Source: RUG563 sp964423675
Lineage (GTDB): Bacteria > Bacillota > Clostridia > Christensenellales > Aristaeellaceae
Assembly: GCA_964423675.1 (NCBI GenBank)
Contig: CAYRFP010000003.1
Span: forward strand, 1 to 64,000
DNA length: 64,000 nt
Direction: 5' to 3'
Below the pieces are notes generated by a model that was given only the letters and a program-made list of their open reading frames with translations, searched no databases and had not been told where the DNA came from. Position numbers and translations under genes: made by a program. Within the stretch, counting starts at the first letter, position 1. Each line of letters opens with the position of its first letter. Shown here piece by piece: positions 35,389 to 43,224 of the stretch.

Positions 35389-35523
35389 TTATTCCCGTTG
35401 GCGCATTTTCCGAAGTTCCTGATACGTAATCAGAGAAATGCTCGCATCGCGTAGGGGATATATAGGAATGGCACATACCGAAATCATCGACGTTAATTAT
35501 CAGTTTTTTTGTTTCGTTTTCAT
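35389..35523 (-). pseudogene. Remnant of a ChbG/YdjC-type carbohydrate deacetylase with an internal deletion
   Basis: Only the two ends of a gene of the usual 250-300 codons survive. An ATG (35523) behind AAAGGAGACGCGAAGC leads, after one base lost from an A run, to KLIINVDDFGMCHS, the metal-site start of ChbG/YdjC deacetylases. Within about 20 bases another frame begins and reads DASISLITYQELRKMRQRE to a TAA, matching the family's usual C-terminal end (LISYREL). The central catalytic part is gone. It lies antisense between the amino-sugar operon and the GH39-like gene, consistent with an earlier chitobiose- or acetyl-sugar-related function of the locus. Confidence 0.6.
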
Positions 35524-35640
35524 GCTTCGCGTCTCCTTTGCTTCCGCAGATTAAGCCGTCCTCAAACGGCCAGAGAACGCCAGTGTCCGTTAAAAAAGTG
35601 TATCACGGCTTGCGCTTTTTACAATCTCTTTCTTTTTCCC
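35524..35640. other. Intergenic spacer between the deacetylase remnant and the GH39-like promoter
   Basis: No gene or clear signal is seen in these 117 bases other than the ribosome binding site of the deacetylase remnant on the minus strand. Confidence 0.4.
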
Positions 35641-35669
35641 TTGCACGGCGGAAGAAAATAGATTATTAT
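35641..35669 (+). promoter_or_regulatory. Predicted sigma-A promoter of the GH39-like gene
   Basis: TTGCAC (35641-35646) and TATTAT (35664-35669) with a 17-base spacer, about 45 bases before the start codon. Confidence 0.7.
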
Positions 35670-35712
35670 ATTTGCGGATACAGGATGAATACACACGAAA
35701 AGAGGACTAGCC

Positions 35713-37029
35713 ATGGACACTCTGCATTTTGACCGATCCCGAAACGATGGCGCATTCAAGCCGCTGAACGCCACCAACGGCGGGCCCTGGCATCGCCGCC
35801 ATTGCGAGGTTCAGCCCCAATCCAATTTCCAGGATTACAAGGCGGCGCGCATACCCTTTTCCCGCTGCCATGATTCCGGGGTGTGCGGCATTTACGGCGG
35901 GCCATACAGTTACGACGTTTCCTGCATTTTTCCCCAGTTCGACGCCGATCCCTGCGACCCGGCTTCCTATGATTTCGCCTGCACGGATGAGGCCGTGCTG
36001 GTTTGCCTGGATGCAGGAACGGAAACCTTCTTCCGCCTGGGACAGACCATTGAGCATCAAATCAAAAAGCATGGCACACTGCCGCCCAGGGATTTTCAAA
36101 AATGGGCGGTTATCTGCGAGCATATTATCCGCCACTACAACGAAGGCTGGGCCAACGGATACCATCTGAACATCCAGTACTGGGAAATCTGGAATGAGCC
36201 GGATCTGGACGAAGACGATTCGCCAAACAAGCGCACCTGGGGCGGCACGAAGGCGGAGTTTTTCGATCTATACGAAATTGCGGCCAGACATTTGAAAGGC
36301 TGCTTCCCGCAGCTGAAAATCGGCGGTCCAGCGCTGGCCTGGCGCGAAGACTGGGCAGCGGATTTCCTCCAGGCCATGGCGCAGCGCCATGCGCCGCTGG
36401 ACTTTTTCTCCTGGCACACTTACTGCACTTCCCCTGCCCCCATGGTGAGCAAGGCCCAGCGCATCCGTGCTTTGCTGGACGGTTGCGGCTTTACACAGAC
36501 GGAAAGCATCCTGAACGAATGGAATTACGTAGCCGGATGGACGGACAAATATATCCGCAGCCTGGAAACCATCCACGGCATCAAGGGCGCGGCCTTCACG
36601 ATGGCGTGCATCTGCGAAATGCAAAATGCGCCGGTGGACATGCTGATGTATTATGACACCCGACCCTCGGTTTTTAACGGTGCTTTCGATTTCTATACCT
36701 GTCGGCGGCTGAAGGGCTATTACCCTCTGGCCTGGTATGGCCAGCTCTACGATTGCGAACGGGAAATCCGCCCGGAGACGCTGCCGGAAAATGTTTATGC
36801 CCTTTGCGGCGCAGATCAAAACGGAAAAGTCACGGCGCTGGTGGTCTATTATACGGACGACGACCAGACCCCGCACCGGGAGGTAACGCTGGATTTGGGT
36901 GGGGAAAGCGAATGGAGCGTTTCTCAGCTGGATGCGGAGCATGACGCGCCCTGGCAGCAGACCCTGCCCACCTCCGCGCTGACATTTACGCTGGCGCCCC
37001 AAACGATTCTGCTGCTTCAGGAAAAATAA
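35713..37029 (+). CDS. GH39-like glycoside hydrolase
   Basis: A 438-residue cytoplasmic enzyme of glycoside hydrolase clan A, closest in appearance to GH39 beta-xylosidase-type enzymes. The acid/base Glu lies in QYWEIWNEPDL and the nucleophile Glu in the later ESILNEWNY; FFSWHTYC and IGGPALAW are also family-like. A small beta-sandwich (TALVVYYTDD, VTLDLGG) closes the protein. No signal peptide. ATG follows AAAAGAGGA. Monocistronic, with its own promoter and a terminator at 37041. Substrate cannot be told from sequence: xyloside, iduronide and other activities occur in the family. Confidence 0.75.
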   Translation: MDTLHFDRSRNDGAFKPLNATNGGPWHRRHCEVQPQSNFQDYKAARIPFSRCHDSGVCGIYGGPYSYDVSCIFPQFDADPCDPASYDFACTDEAVLVCLDAGTETFFRLGQTIEHQIKKHGTLPPRDFQKWAVICEHIIRHYNEGWANGYHLNIQYWEIWNEPDLDEDDSPNKRTWGGTKAEFFDLYEIAARHLKGCFPQLKIGGPALAWREDWAADFLQAMAQRHAPLDFFSWHTYCTSPAPMVSKAQRIRALLDGCGFTQTESILNEWNYVAGWTDKYIRSLETIHGIKGAAFTMACICEMQNAPVDMLMYYDTRPSVFNGAFDFYTCRRLKGYYPLAWYGQLYDCEREIRPETLPENVYALCGADQNGKVTALVVYYTDDDQTPHREVTLDLGGESEWSVSQLDAEHDAPWQQTLPTSALTFTLAPQTILLLQEK

Positions 37030-37037
37030 CCATTACA

Positions 37038-37095
37038 AAACGCCCCCGAACGAAGGGAAACGGTCTTGCCCGCTTCCACGTCCGGGGGCACATTT
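37038..37095. terminator. Terminator between convergent GH39-like gene and gdhA
   Basis: GCCCCCG and CGGGGGC arms pair across a 36-base loop, followed by ACATTTTT on the plus strand. A sequence with nearly the same arms occurs at 47583-47632. Confidence 0.6.
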
Positions 37096-37120
37096 TTCGG
37101 TTGATTTTATTTACGATTTC

Positions 37121-38455
37121 TTAAACGCCCTGAGCCAGCATCGCATCGGCCACCTTCAGGAAGCCGGCAATGTTCGCGCCCACCACGTAATTATCCTCCG
37201 CGCCATATTCGGCAGCAGCGCCATCGATGGCCGCAAAAATATTTTCCATAATGCCCTTCAGCTTCTGATCCACCTCTGCGCTGGTCCAGGAAAGGCGCAT
37301 GCTGTTCTGGCTCATTTCCAGCGCCGATACCGCCACGCCCCCAGCGTTTGCCGCCTTGCCCGGAGCGAAGAGCACACCCGCCTTTTGCAGCAGCTGAGTG
37401 GCTTCATAGGTGGTGGGCATATTCGCGCCCTCGGCTACGGCCTGGCAGCCGCCTGCGATCAGCGCCTGCGCGCCGGTCTCGTCCAGTTCGTTCTGCGTGG
37501 CGCAGGGCAGCGCAATATCGCATTGCACCTGCCATATGCCCCGGCAGCCCTCCTGATACGTTGCGCCGGGAACCCGCTGGGCATATTCTTTGATCCGTCC
37601 GCGCTCCACTTCCTTAATCTGCTTCATCACGTCCAGGTTAATCCCCTGCTCATCCGTCACAAAGCCATTGCTATCGCTCATGGCCACCACCTGCGCGCCC
37701 AGTTCCTGCGCCTTCTGGGCCGCATAAATGGCCACATTGCCGCTGCCGGAAACCACCACGCGCTTTCCGCTGAAGGACTGGCCATGCTTGCGCAGCATCG
37801 CCTGCGTAAGATAGCAAAGGCCAAAGCCGGTGGCCTGCTTGCGACCAAGCGAGCCGCCATAGGTCAGCCCCTTGCCGGTGAGCACGCCTTCATACAGCCC
37901 GGTAATCCGCTTATACTGGCCATAGAGATACCCAATCTCCCGTGCGCCCACGCCGATATCCCCGGCGGGCACGTCTTCATCCTTGCCGATATACTTAAAC
38001 AGTTCGGTCATAAACGATTGACAGAAGCGCATGATTTCGTTGTCGCTCTTGCCCTTGGGGTCAAAATCGCTGCCGCCCTTGCCGCCGCCGATGGGCAGTC
38101 CGGTCAGCGAATTTTTCAGCACCTGCTCAAACCCCAGAAATTTAATCACCGACAGGTTCACGCTGGGATGCAGCCGCAGCCCACCCTTATAGGGGCCAAT
38201 GGCGTTATTGAATTGCACACGATAGCCCCGGTTCACCTGCTGGCAGCCCTGATCGTCCGTCCAGGGCACCTTAAACAGGATCGCCCGATCCGGCTCCACA
38301 AACCGCTCCAGCAGCCCGGCCTTTTCGTATTCCGGATGCTTATCGAACACAGGAGACAGCGCTTCCAATACCTCCCGGCTGGCTTGCAGGAATTCCTTTT
38401 CATGGCTATTGCGCTCTTCCAACCCTGCATACACCTTGGCAACATAACCGTTCAT
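37121..38455 (-). CDS. gdhA: NADP-type glutamate dehydrogenase
   Basis: A 444-residue hexameric glutamate dehydrogenase that makes glutamate from 2-oxoglutarate and ammonia. Seen: the substrate-binding GPYKGGLRLHPSVN and GLPIGGGKGGSDFDPKGKSD stretches with the catalytic Lys, DVPAGDIGVG with the catalytic Asp, the Rossmann motif VVSGSGNVAIYAAQKA, and the NMPT- and SQNSMRLSW blocks. Length is exactly that of the NADP-dependent subgroup. The start was set at 38455 behind AAGGGAGGGCAAGG; the 50-codon upstream extension contains the promoter. It would reassimilate ammonia released by the neighbouring catabolic operon, but this link is inference. Confidence 0.95.
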   Translation of the reverse strand: MNGYVAKVYAGLEERNSHEKEFLQASREVLEALSPVFDKHPEYEKAGLLERFVEPDRAILFKVPWTDDQGCQQVNRGYRVQFNNAIGPYKGGLRLHPSVNLSVIKFLGFEQVLKNSLTGLPIGGGKGGSDFDPKGKSDNEIMRFCQSFMTELFKYIGKDEDVPAGDIGVGAREIGYLYGQYKRITGLYEGVLTGKGLTYGGSLGRKQATGFGLCYLTQAMLRKHGQSFSGKRVVVSGSGNVAIYAAQKAQELGAQVVAMSDSNGFVTDEQGINLDVMKQIKEVERGRIKEYAQRVPGATYQEGCRGIWQVQCDIALPCATQNELDETGAQALIAGGCQAVAEGANMPTTYEATQLLQKAGVLFAPGKAANAGGVAVSALEMSQNSMRLSWTSAEVDQKLKGIMENIFAAIDGAAAEYGAEDNYVVGANIAGFLKVADAMLAQGV

Positions 38456-38513
38456 TCCTTGCCCTCCCTTATTTTCTATGACATGCATTTTCCCATGCTT
38501 GTTTTCCTTCCCT

Positions 38514-38542
38514 ATTATACCGGTCTGCGCTCCCTTACGCAA
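38514..38542 (-). promoter_or_regulatory. Predicted sigma-A promoter of gdhA
   Basis: Minus-strand TTGCGT (38537-38542) and a perfect TATAAT (38514-38519) with a 17-base spacer. Confidence 0.8.
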
Positions 38543-38772
38543 GTTTTTTTGCTGTTTGCGAAGGGGAGACACAATAAAATTATAATATGAATGTGAGGGA
38601 ATCATTCTTTAAGGGCTAAAGAACGGTTCCCCCCTTCACTTCCTCCAAGAACGCCGAATAGGGAAAGGCAGGATGAAACGAATTCACAGATGTTGTCCCA
38701 AGCAAATCTTCAATTAACAGGGACACATGGCCGATTCGACCCAATATATTCCCAGCAGGTTTTCGAGAGAGC

Positions 38773-38809
38773 GAGAGAGGATGCTTTTGACACAAAGGCA
38801 TCCTCTCTC
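38773..38809. other. Perfect 12-bp hairpin between gdhA and mnmA
   Basis: Arms GAGAGAGGATGC and GCATCCTCTCTC with a 13-base loop, 39 bases downstream of mnmA. There is no T run on either strand right after it, so it is not a classical terminator, though it may mark the mnmA 3' end. The rest of 38543-38847 shows nothing convincing. Confidence 0.55.
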
Positions 38810-38847
38810 AAATATAATACGTTCTCCCGCCTTGTTTACTTCCGTCC

Positions 38848-39918
38848 TTACCGCTCCACAGTCTCGATGATCCCGCCGCCCAGGCATCGTTCTCCATCGT
38901 AGATCACCGCGCTCTGACCGGGCGTAACCGCGCGCTGAGGCTCGTCAAAAACAAAATGCAGCGTATCGCCAACCCGGGTAACTGTCACGCCCTGATCCGG
39001 CTGCCGATAGCGAAACTTGGCGGTCACATGGCAGGACGTGCTTTCCGGCAGCGGCTCCGAAATGAACGTGGCCTGGGATGCCAGCGCCGCCTTGCTGTAT
39101 AGCAGCGGATGATCCTCCCCCTGCGCCACGATCAGCCGGTTTTGCTTCAAATCTTTGTCCACCACGAAAAAGCTGCGCCCATCGCCCCGGCCGCCAATGC
39201 CCAGCCCCCGGCGCTGCCCCAGCGTGTAATACATCAGCCCGTCATGCCGCCCTACGATCTCGCCCGCAGGCGTGACCATGTCGCCCGGCTGCGCGGGCAA
39301 AAAGCCCTGCAAAAACGCCTTGAAATCCCGCTCGCCAATGAAGCAGACGCCCGTGGAATCCTTCTTCGCGCTGACGGGCAGCCCTGCTTCCTGCGCCAGC
39401 TGGCGCACCTGCGGCTTGGTCAGGCCGCCTACGGGGAAGATTACCTTGCGCAATTGCTGCTCATGGAGCATGTAGAGAAAATAGCTCTGATCCTTGTTCC
39501 CATCCGCGCCCCGCAGCAAATGGCCCTGACCATCGGTCTGCACGAAATGTCCCGTGGCCATCTTTTCCGCGCCCAGCTGCATGGCAAAATCCAGAAATGC
39601 CTTGAACTTGATCTCCCGGTTGCATAGCACATCCGGGTTCGGGGTGCGGCCCGCCTGATACTCGGAAAGAAACAGCGAAAACACCCGATCCCGGTATTCT
39701 TTGGCGAAATTCACAGAATAATAGGGAATGCCGATAATCTCGCAAACGTCCTGCACGTCCCGCCAATCGCTTTCGGCGGTGCAGACCCCGTTTTCATCCT
39801 GCTCCTCCCAGTTTTTCATGAACACGCCGATCACGTCGTACCCCTGCCGCTTGAGCAAAAGGGCGGACACGGCGCTGTCTACCCCGCCGGACATGCCCAC
39901 CACTACGCGCATGCTCAT
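38848..39918 (-). CDS. mnmA: tRNA-specific 2-thiouridylase MnmA
   Basis: A 356-residue enzyme that thiolates U34 of tRNA for Lys, Glu and Gln, using ATP and a persulfide. Seen: the PP-loop VVVGMSGGVDSAVSALLL, the first catalytic Cys in NPDVLCNREIKF and the second in STGVCFIGERDF, and YYTLGQRRGLGIGG. Start at 39918 has GGAAGGAGAGATTT upstream and forms an ATGA overlap with the stop codon of the preceding HAD-Tmk gene, so the two are coupled. Length is normal. Confidence 0.95.
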   Translation of the reverse strand: MSMRVVVGMSGGVDSAVSALLLKRQGYDVIGVFMKNWEEQDENGVCTAESDWRDVQDVCEIIGIPYYSVNFAKEYRDRVFSLFLSEYQAGRTPNPDVLCNREIKFKAFLDFAMQLGAEKMATGHFVQTDGQGHLLRGADGNKDQSYFLYMLHEQQLRKVIFPVGGLTKPQVRQLAQEAGLPVSAKKDSTGVCFIGERDFKAFLQGFLPAQPGDMVTPAGEIVGRHDGLMYYTLGQRRGLGIGGRGDGRSFFVVDKDLKQNRLIVAQGEDHPLLYSKAALASQATFISEPLPESTSCHVTAKFRYRQPDQGVTVTRVGDTLHFVFDEPQRAVTPGQSAVIYDGERCLGGGIIETVER

Positions 39919-41201
39919 AAAATCTCTCCTTCCCATAGCCGCGAAAGCAGCTTGTCAAAGGCTTCCTGCGTCACCTGCTCCGGCGAATTCGCGGCGTTTA
40001 CCGCCAGGAACCGCTGGGGATTCTCCTGCCAAAGCTGCTCATAGGCCGCTTCGGTGCGCGCCTGAAAGGCATCGCCCAGCTGCTCGATTCGATCCGGATC
40101 CGATGCAGCCAGCCGACGCCGGAGCGCATCAGTATGGCTCATGCGCAGATACAGCGTGGCGGCGGGCGCGCCCTCCTGCAAAGCCACGCGATTGATTTCC
40201 TTCACCCAATCCATGCTCAGCCCCCGGGCATTGCCCTGATAGACCAGCGAAGAATCCACAAACCGATCGCACAGCACGATCTTTCCCGCCTGCACCGCCG
40301 GCTGAATCACCTGCTTGAAATGCTGCGCCCGAGCGGCGGCAAACAGCAGCGCCTCCGTTTCGGCGCACATGCCGCCGTCCTCCTTGGCCAGAACAATCTT
40401 GCGAATTTCCTCCGCAATGGGGCAACCGCCAGGCTCCCGAGTGCGCAAAACGGAATAGCCAAAATGGGTCAGCTTCTCTTCCAGCGCGGCGGCCTGGGTG
40501 GATTTGCCGCAGCCGTCCACCCCTTCCAGCGTCACGAAGCAGCCCTTAATCGGGGGCATTTCCGGGCAAAGCAGCCGGCAAAGTGTCTGGGTATCCGCCG
40601 CCACATGCGTGGGCTGCGCGGAAAGCAGATCCGCTTTTTCCCCGTAGCCATACAGCACCGCCACGGAATCAATGCCGCAATCCTGCGCGCCCTTTATATC
40701 GCCCACGGTGTCGCCAATCATTGCGGCGCGGCCAAATTTCCCGGGCAGCACCCGGCGAATCAGTTCGCCTTTATTGGCAGAAGGGGCGCTCATGTCCGGC
40801 CCGGTCACAGCATCAAAATACGAAAGGAGGCCGAAATAGCGCAGAATATCCATAGCGTTTTCCCGGGGCTTGCCGGTGGCCACGGCCAGATAAACGCCCT
40901 GCTTTTTCAGCGCGGCAAGAAGGGGGCGAATCCGGGGATAGAGATCGTTTTCCTTCCAGCCCACAGGATGATACCGCTCCCGATAAAGCCACGTGGCCTT
41001 CCAGGCTGCGTCCTCATCCATGCCGCAATAGCGCATGTAGGAATCCACCAGCGGCGGGCCCAGAAAGCGGCGAAGGGTTTTATCGTCCGGGCAGGGGAGG
41101 TTCATTTTATCCAGCGCATAACGAATGCAGCCGATGATTCCCCGCTGGGAATCTGTCAGCGTTCCATCCAGGTCAAAAATCAGCGTGTCATAGGGTAGCA
41201 A
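39915..41201 (-). CDS. HAD phosphatase fused to thymidylate kinase
   Basis: A 428-residue two-domain protein. About residues 1-210 are a phosphoglycolate-phosphatase-like HAD hydrolase (FDLDGTLTDS with nucleophile Asp, LAVATGKP, MIGDTVGDIKGA). From about 218 a complete thymidylate kinase begins: P-loop TLEGVDGCGKSTQ, RTREPGG, DRFVDSSLVYQG (DR-motif), and the LID region RRRLAASDPDRIEQL. Tmk phosphorylates dTMP to dTDP; the HAD part could act on a nucleotide or phosphoglycolate. Start is TTG (41201) with AAGGA about ten bases upstream. It overlaps mnmA by four bases. I see no frameshift or stop between the domains. Confidence 0.9.
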   Translation of the reverse strand: MLPYDTLIFDLDGTLTDSQRGIIGCIRYALDKMNLPCPDDKTLRRFLGPPLVDSYMRYCGMDEDAAWKATWLYRERYHPVGWKENDLYPRIRPLLAALKKQGVYLAVATGKPRENAMDILRYFGLLSYFDAVTGPDMSAPSANKGELIRRVLPGKFGRAAMIGDTVGDIKGAQDCGIDSVAVLYGYGEKADLLSAQPTHVAADTQTLCRLLCPEMPPIKGCFVTLEGVDGCGKSTQAAALEEKLTHFGYSVLRTREPGGCPIAEEIRKIVLAKEDGGMCAETEALLFAAARAQHFKQVIQPAVQAGKIVLCDRFVDSSLVYQGNARGLSMDWVKEINRVALQEGAPAATLYLRMSHTDALRRRLAASDPDRIEQLGDAFQARTEAAYEQLWQENPQRFLAVNAANSPEQVTQEAFDKLLSRLWEGEIL

Positions 41202-41270
41202 GCTTCTTCATCCTTCCGCTTCTTTCTTTCGCTCTTTATTGTACCTTCCCGTGCCGGAAAAATCAAGGAA

Positions 41271-41303
41271 AACAAAAAAGGAGAGCGCTTTGCAGCGCTC
41301 TCC
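41271..41303 (-). terminator. Rho-independent terminator of second binding-protein gene
   Basis: Perfect 10-bp stem GGAGAGCGCT/AGCGCTCTCC with a 4-base loop followed on the minus strand by TTTTTTG. Confidence 0.9.
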
Positions 41304-41327
41304 AGGAATAAGAGAGAGGGGATTCTC

Positions 41328-43001
41328 TTATTCGGTGATGCCATAGGTGCGGTTGTAAGCAATCTGATCCACCGCCAGCAGTTCCTTATACTGCAGATTG
41401 TTCAGTTCCTGCAGATAATTGTTCCATTCTTCGTCGCTGTTGGGATCCATCTGGCCCACCGCGAACAGCGCAGAGGTTTCCACCAGATAGCTCTGCAGCG
41501 TGGCGCGGGCTTCCGCCCATTCATTAGCTTCTTCCTCGGTATAGATGATGTCGCCAACCAAGTTTTCCATAGCGGGAGCATACTGCTTGTTCATGGACAC
41601 GGACCGGGCATGGAGCCGTTCGCCATACACTTCGTTGCCGTCGAACACTTCAACGCCAGCGCTCTGGGGGCCGGTCACCACGGGCAGGATCACGTTGCCC
41701 CAGTTCTGGTTGTTTTCACTGCCCCAGCAGTTTTCGGTCACCAGCAGACGGGGAGGCAGACCCAAATCGCTGAACAAGGAAATTTCGCCTTCTTCGGCGG
41801 GACGCCAGTTCACGCCCTTTTCGCCATAGCGGCCCACAGTAGCCAATTCAGTGGTCGGATCATCGTAACCCATGCAGCCGAACAGGAAGGCCAGTTCAGG
41901 ATGCTCGCAGTAGGTGGTGATCATCAGACGGACAGCAGGAGCGGGCTTGGAAACGGAAACGATCTTTTCGCCATAGAAGCCGGTGGGCTGTTCCAGAGGC
42001 TGCCAGGAAGCGAGGTTGTCGCCAAAGCCATTGGCAGAGCCGAACATCATGCCGACGGTTTCCACATCAGCCTTCAGCTGCACGCGCATTTCGTTAGTGG
42101 TCTGGGTGAACGCAGCCTGATCCAGCAGGCCTTCCTTCACCAGCATGTTCACATACTTGAGGTATTCCCGGTATTCTTCCTTGTCATAGCTCACGTCCAG
42201 CTTGCCATCGGTCTGATCCAAAGGCAGGAACAGATTGTCGGAGCGGTCGCGATAGATGAACAGGTTCTGCAGCCAGCACAGCGCGCTGGCGGAAGCAGAC
42301 AGATCATTGGCAGAGGAGCCGGTCATGGGGATTTCGTCCTTAATGCCATTGCCGTTGGGATCGCCATCCCGGAAAGCGATGAGCACTTCGGTCAGCTCAT
42401 CGATGGTGGTGGGAGCCTTCAGATTCAGGGCGTCCAGCCACTTCTGGTTGATGAAAGCCCGCAGACTATACATGTTGGGCAGAGCGCCTTCTCCATAGTT
42501 GGGCAGGCCGTAGATGTGGCCGTCGGAGGAGCGGGTCAGGTTCAGGATATAATCCGCATCCACGCCCTCGCGCTCGCAGGCAGCATAGAAGAGATCGGCA
42601 ATGCCGGTTTCTTTATCGAAGTATTCATCCAGGGGAACCAGCACGCCCGCGTCGGCCATCTGGTCGCGCATGGTGGCGGAGGTGCCGAAGGCCAGGATGT
42701 CGGGCAGCTCGGTGCCGCCGTTCACCATCAGCATCAGCTTGGTTTCCGCGTCTACTTCGGGGAACTGCACGATCTGCAGATCAATGCCGGAAACTTCCCG
42801 CATCTGGTTGGTGAAATAGTTGGTATCGTAATCGATAACGGTGGAGTTTGAATTGATGCCCAGGGTCAGCGTTACCTTTTCTTTGGCGATGGGATAGACG
42901 CCGATTCCGCTGATGACGGAATCCGTGATCTCGGCCAGGCCGCAGCTGCTAAGCATCAGCAGGCACAGCGCCAGCGCCAAAACGCGCAGGGTCTTTTTCA
43001 T
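41328..43001 (-). CDS. Extracellular sugar-binding protein, LplA type (second system)
   Basis: A 557-residue lipoprotein. The signal peptide MKKTLRVLALALCLLMLSSCG gives a good lipobox (LSSC). The mature part matches LplA-type family-1 binding proteins: ELPDILAFGTSATMRDQMADAG, DSLR-like loop SSDGHIYGLPNYG and ALNLKAPTTIDEL. A stretch DGDPNGNGIKDEIPM is a calcium-binding-like loop frequent in these proteins. Start 43001 has AGAGGAGG upstream. It has its own promoter and terminator, so it can be made in excess over the LplB/LplC pair encoded upstream at 45418-47279. Confidence 0.88.
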   Translation of the reverse strand: MKKTLRVLALALCLLMLSSCGLAEITDSVISGIGVYPIAKEKVTLTLGINSNSTVIDYDTNYFTNQMREVSGIDLQIVQFPEVDAETKLMLMVNGGTELPDILAFGTSATMRDQMADAGVLVPLDEYFDKETGIADLFYAACEREGVDADYILNLTRSSDGHIYGLPNYGEGALPNMYSLRAFINQKWLDALNLKAPTTIDELTEVLIAFRDGDPNGNGIKDEIPMTGSSANDLSASASALCWLQNLFIYRDRSDNLFLPLDQTDGKLDVSYDKEEYREYLKYVNMLVKEGLLDQAAFTQTTNEMRVQLKADVETVGMMFGSANGFGDNLASWQPLEQPTGFYGEKIVSVSKPAPAVRLMITTYCEHPELAFLFGCMGYDDPTTELATVGRYGEKGVNWRPAEEGEISLFSDLGLPPRLLVTENCWGSENNQNWGNVILPVVTGPQSAGVEVFDGNEVYGERLHARSVSMNKQYAPAMENLVGDIIYTEEEANEWAEARATLQSYLVETSALFAVGQMDPNSDEEWNNYLQELNNLQYKELLAVDQIAYNRTYGITE

Positions 43002-43103
43002 GGCAGGGGTTCCTCCTCTTTTTTTATTGGACGTTTCAGGGATGAAATTCTGTTCTAAATTATTCCGTTTTTTCCCGTGTACAAACGTCCTTGATTCGCC
43101 CAT

Positions 43104-43133
43104 ATTATAAATCGTGATAAAGGCCGCTGTCTA
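43104..43133 (-). promoter_or_regulatory. Predicted promoter of second binding-protein gene
   Basis: Minus-strand TAGACA (43128-43133) and perfect TATAAT (43104-43109) with an 18-base spacer. Confidence 0.65.
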
Positions 43134-43175
43134 CTGGAAAAATCCGATTTTTTACGAATTTACGATTTTTCCACT

Positions 43176-43207
43176 TAAAAAGCCGCCCGTTTTGGACGGC
43201 TTTTGTC
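43176..43207 (-). terminator. Terminator of membrane AraC regulator gene
   Basis: Stem AAAAGCCGTCC / GGGCGGCTTTT with a short loop and a T run, just past the stop codon at 43225. Confidence 0.8.
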
Positions 43208-43224
43208 AAATTTGGCAACCATTT

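Noticed and set aside
38616..38801. Short minus-strand frame between gdhA and mnmA
   Set aside because: No family likeness or ribosome binding site; it lies over the 12-bp hairpin.
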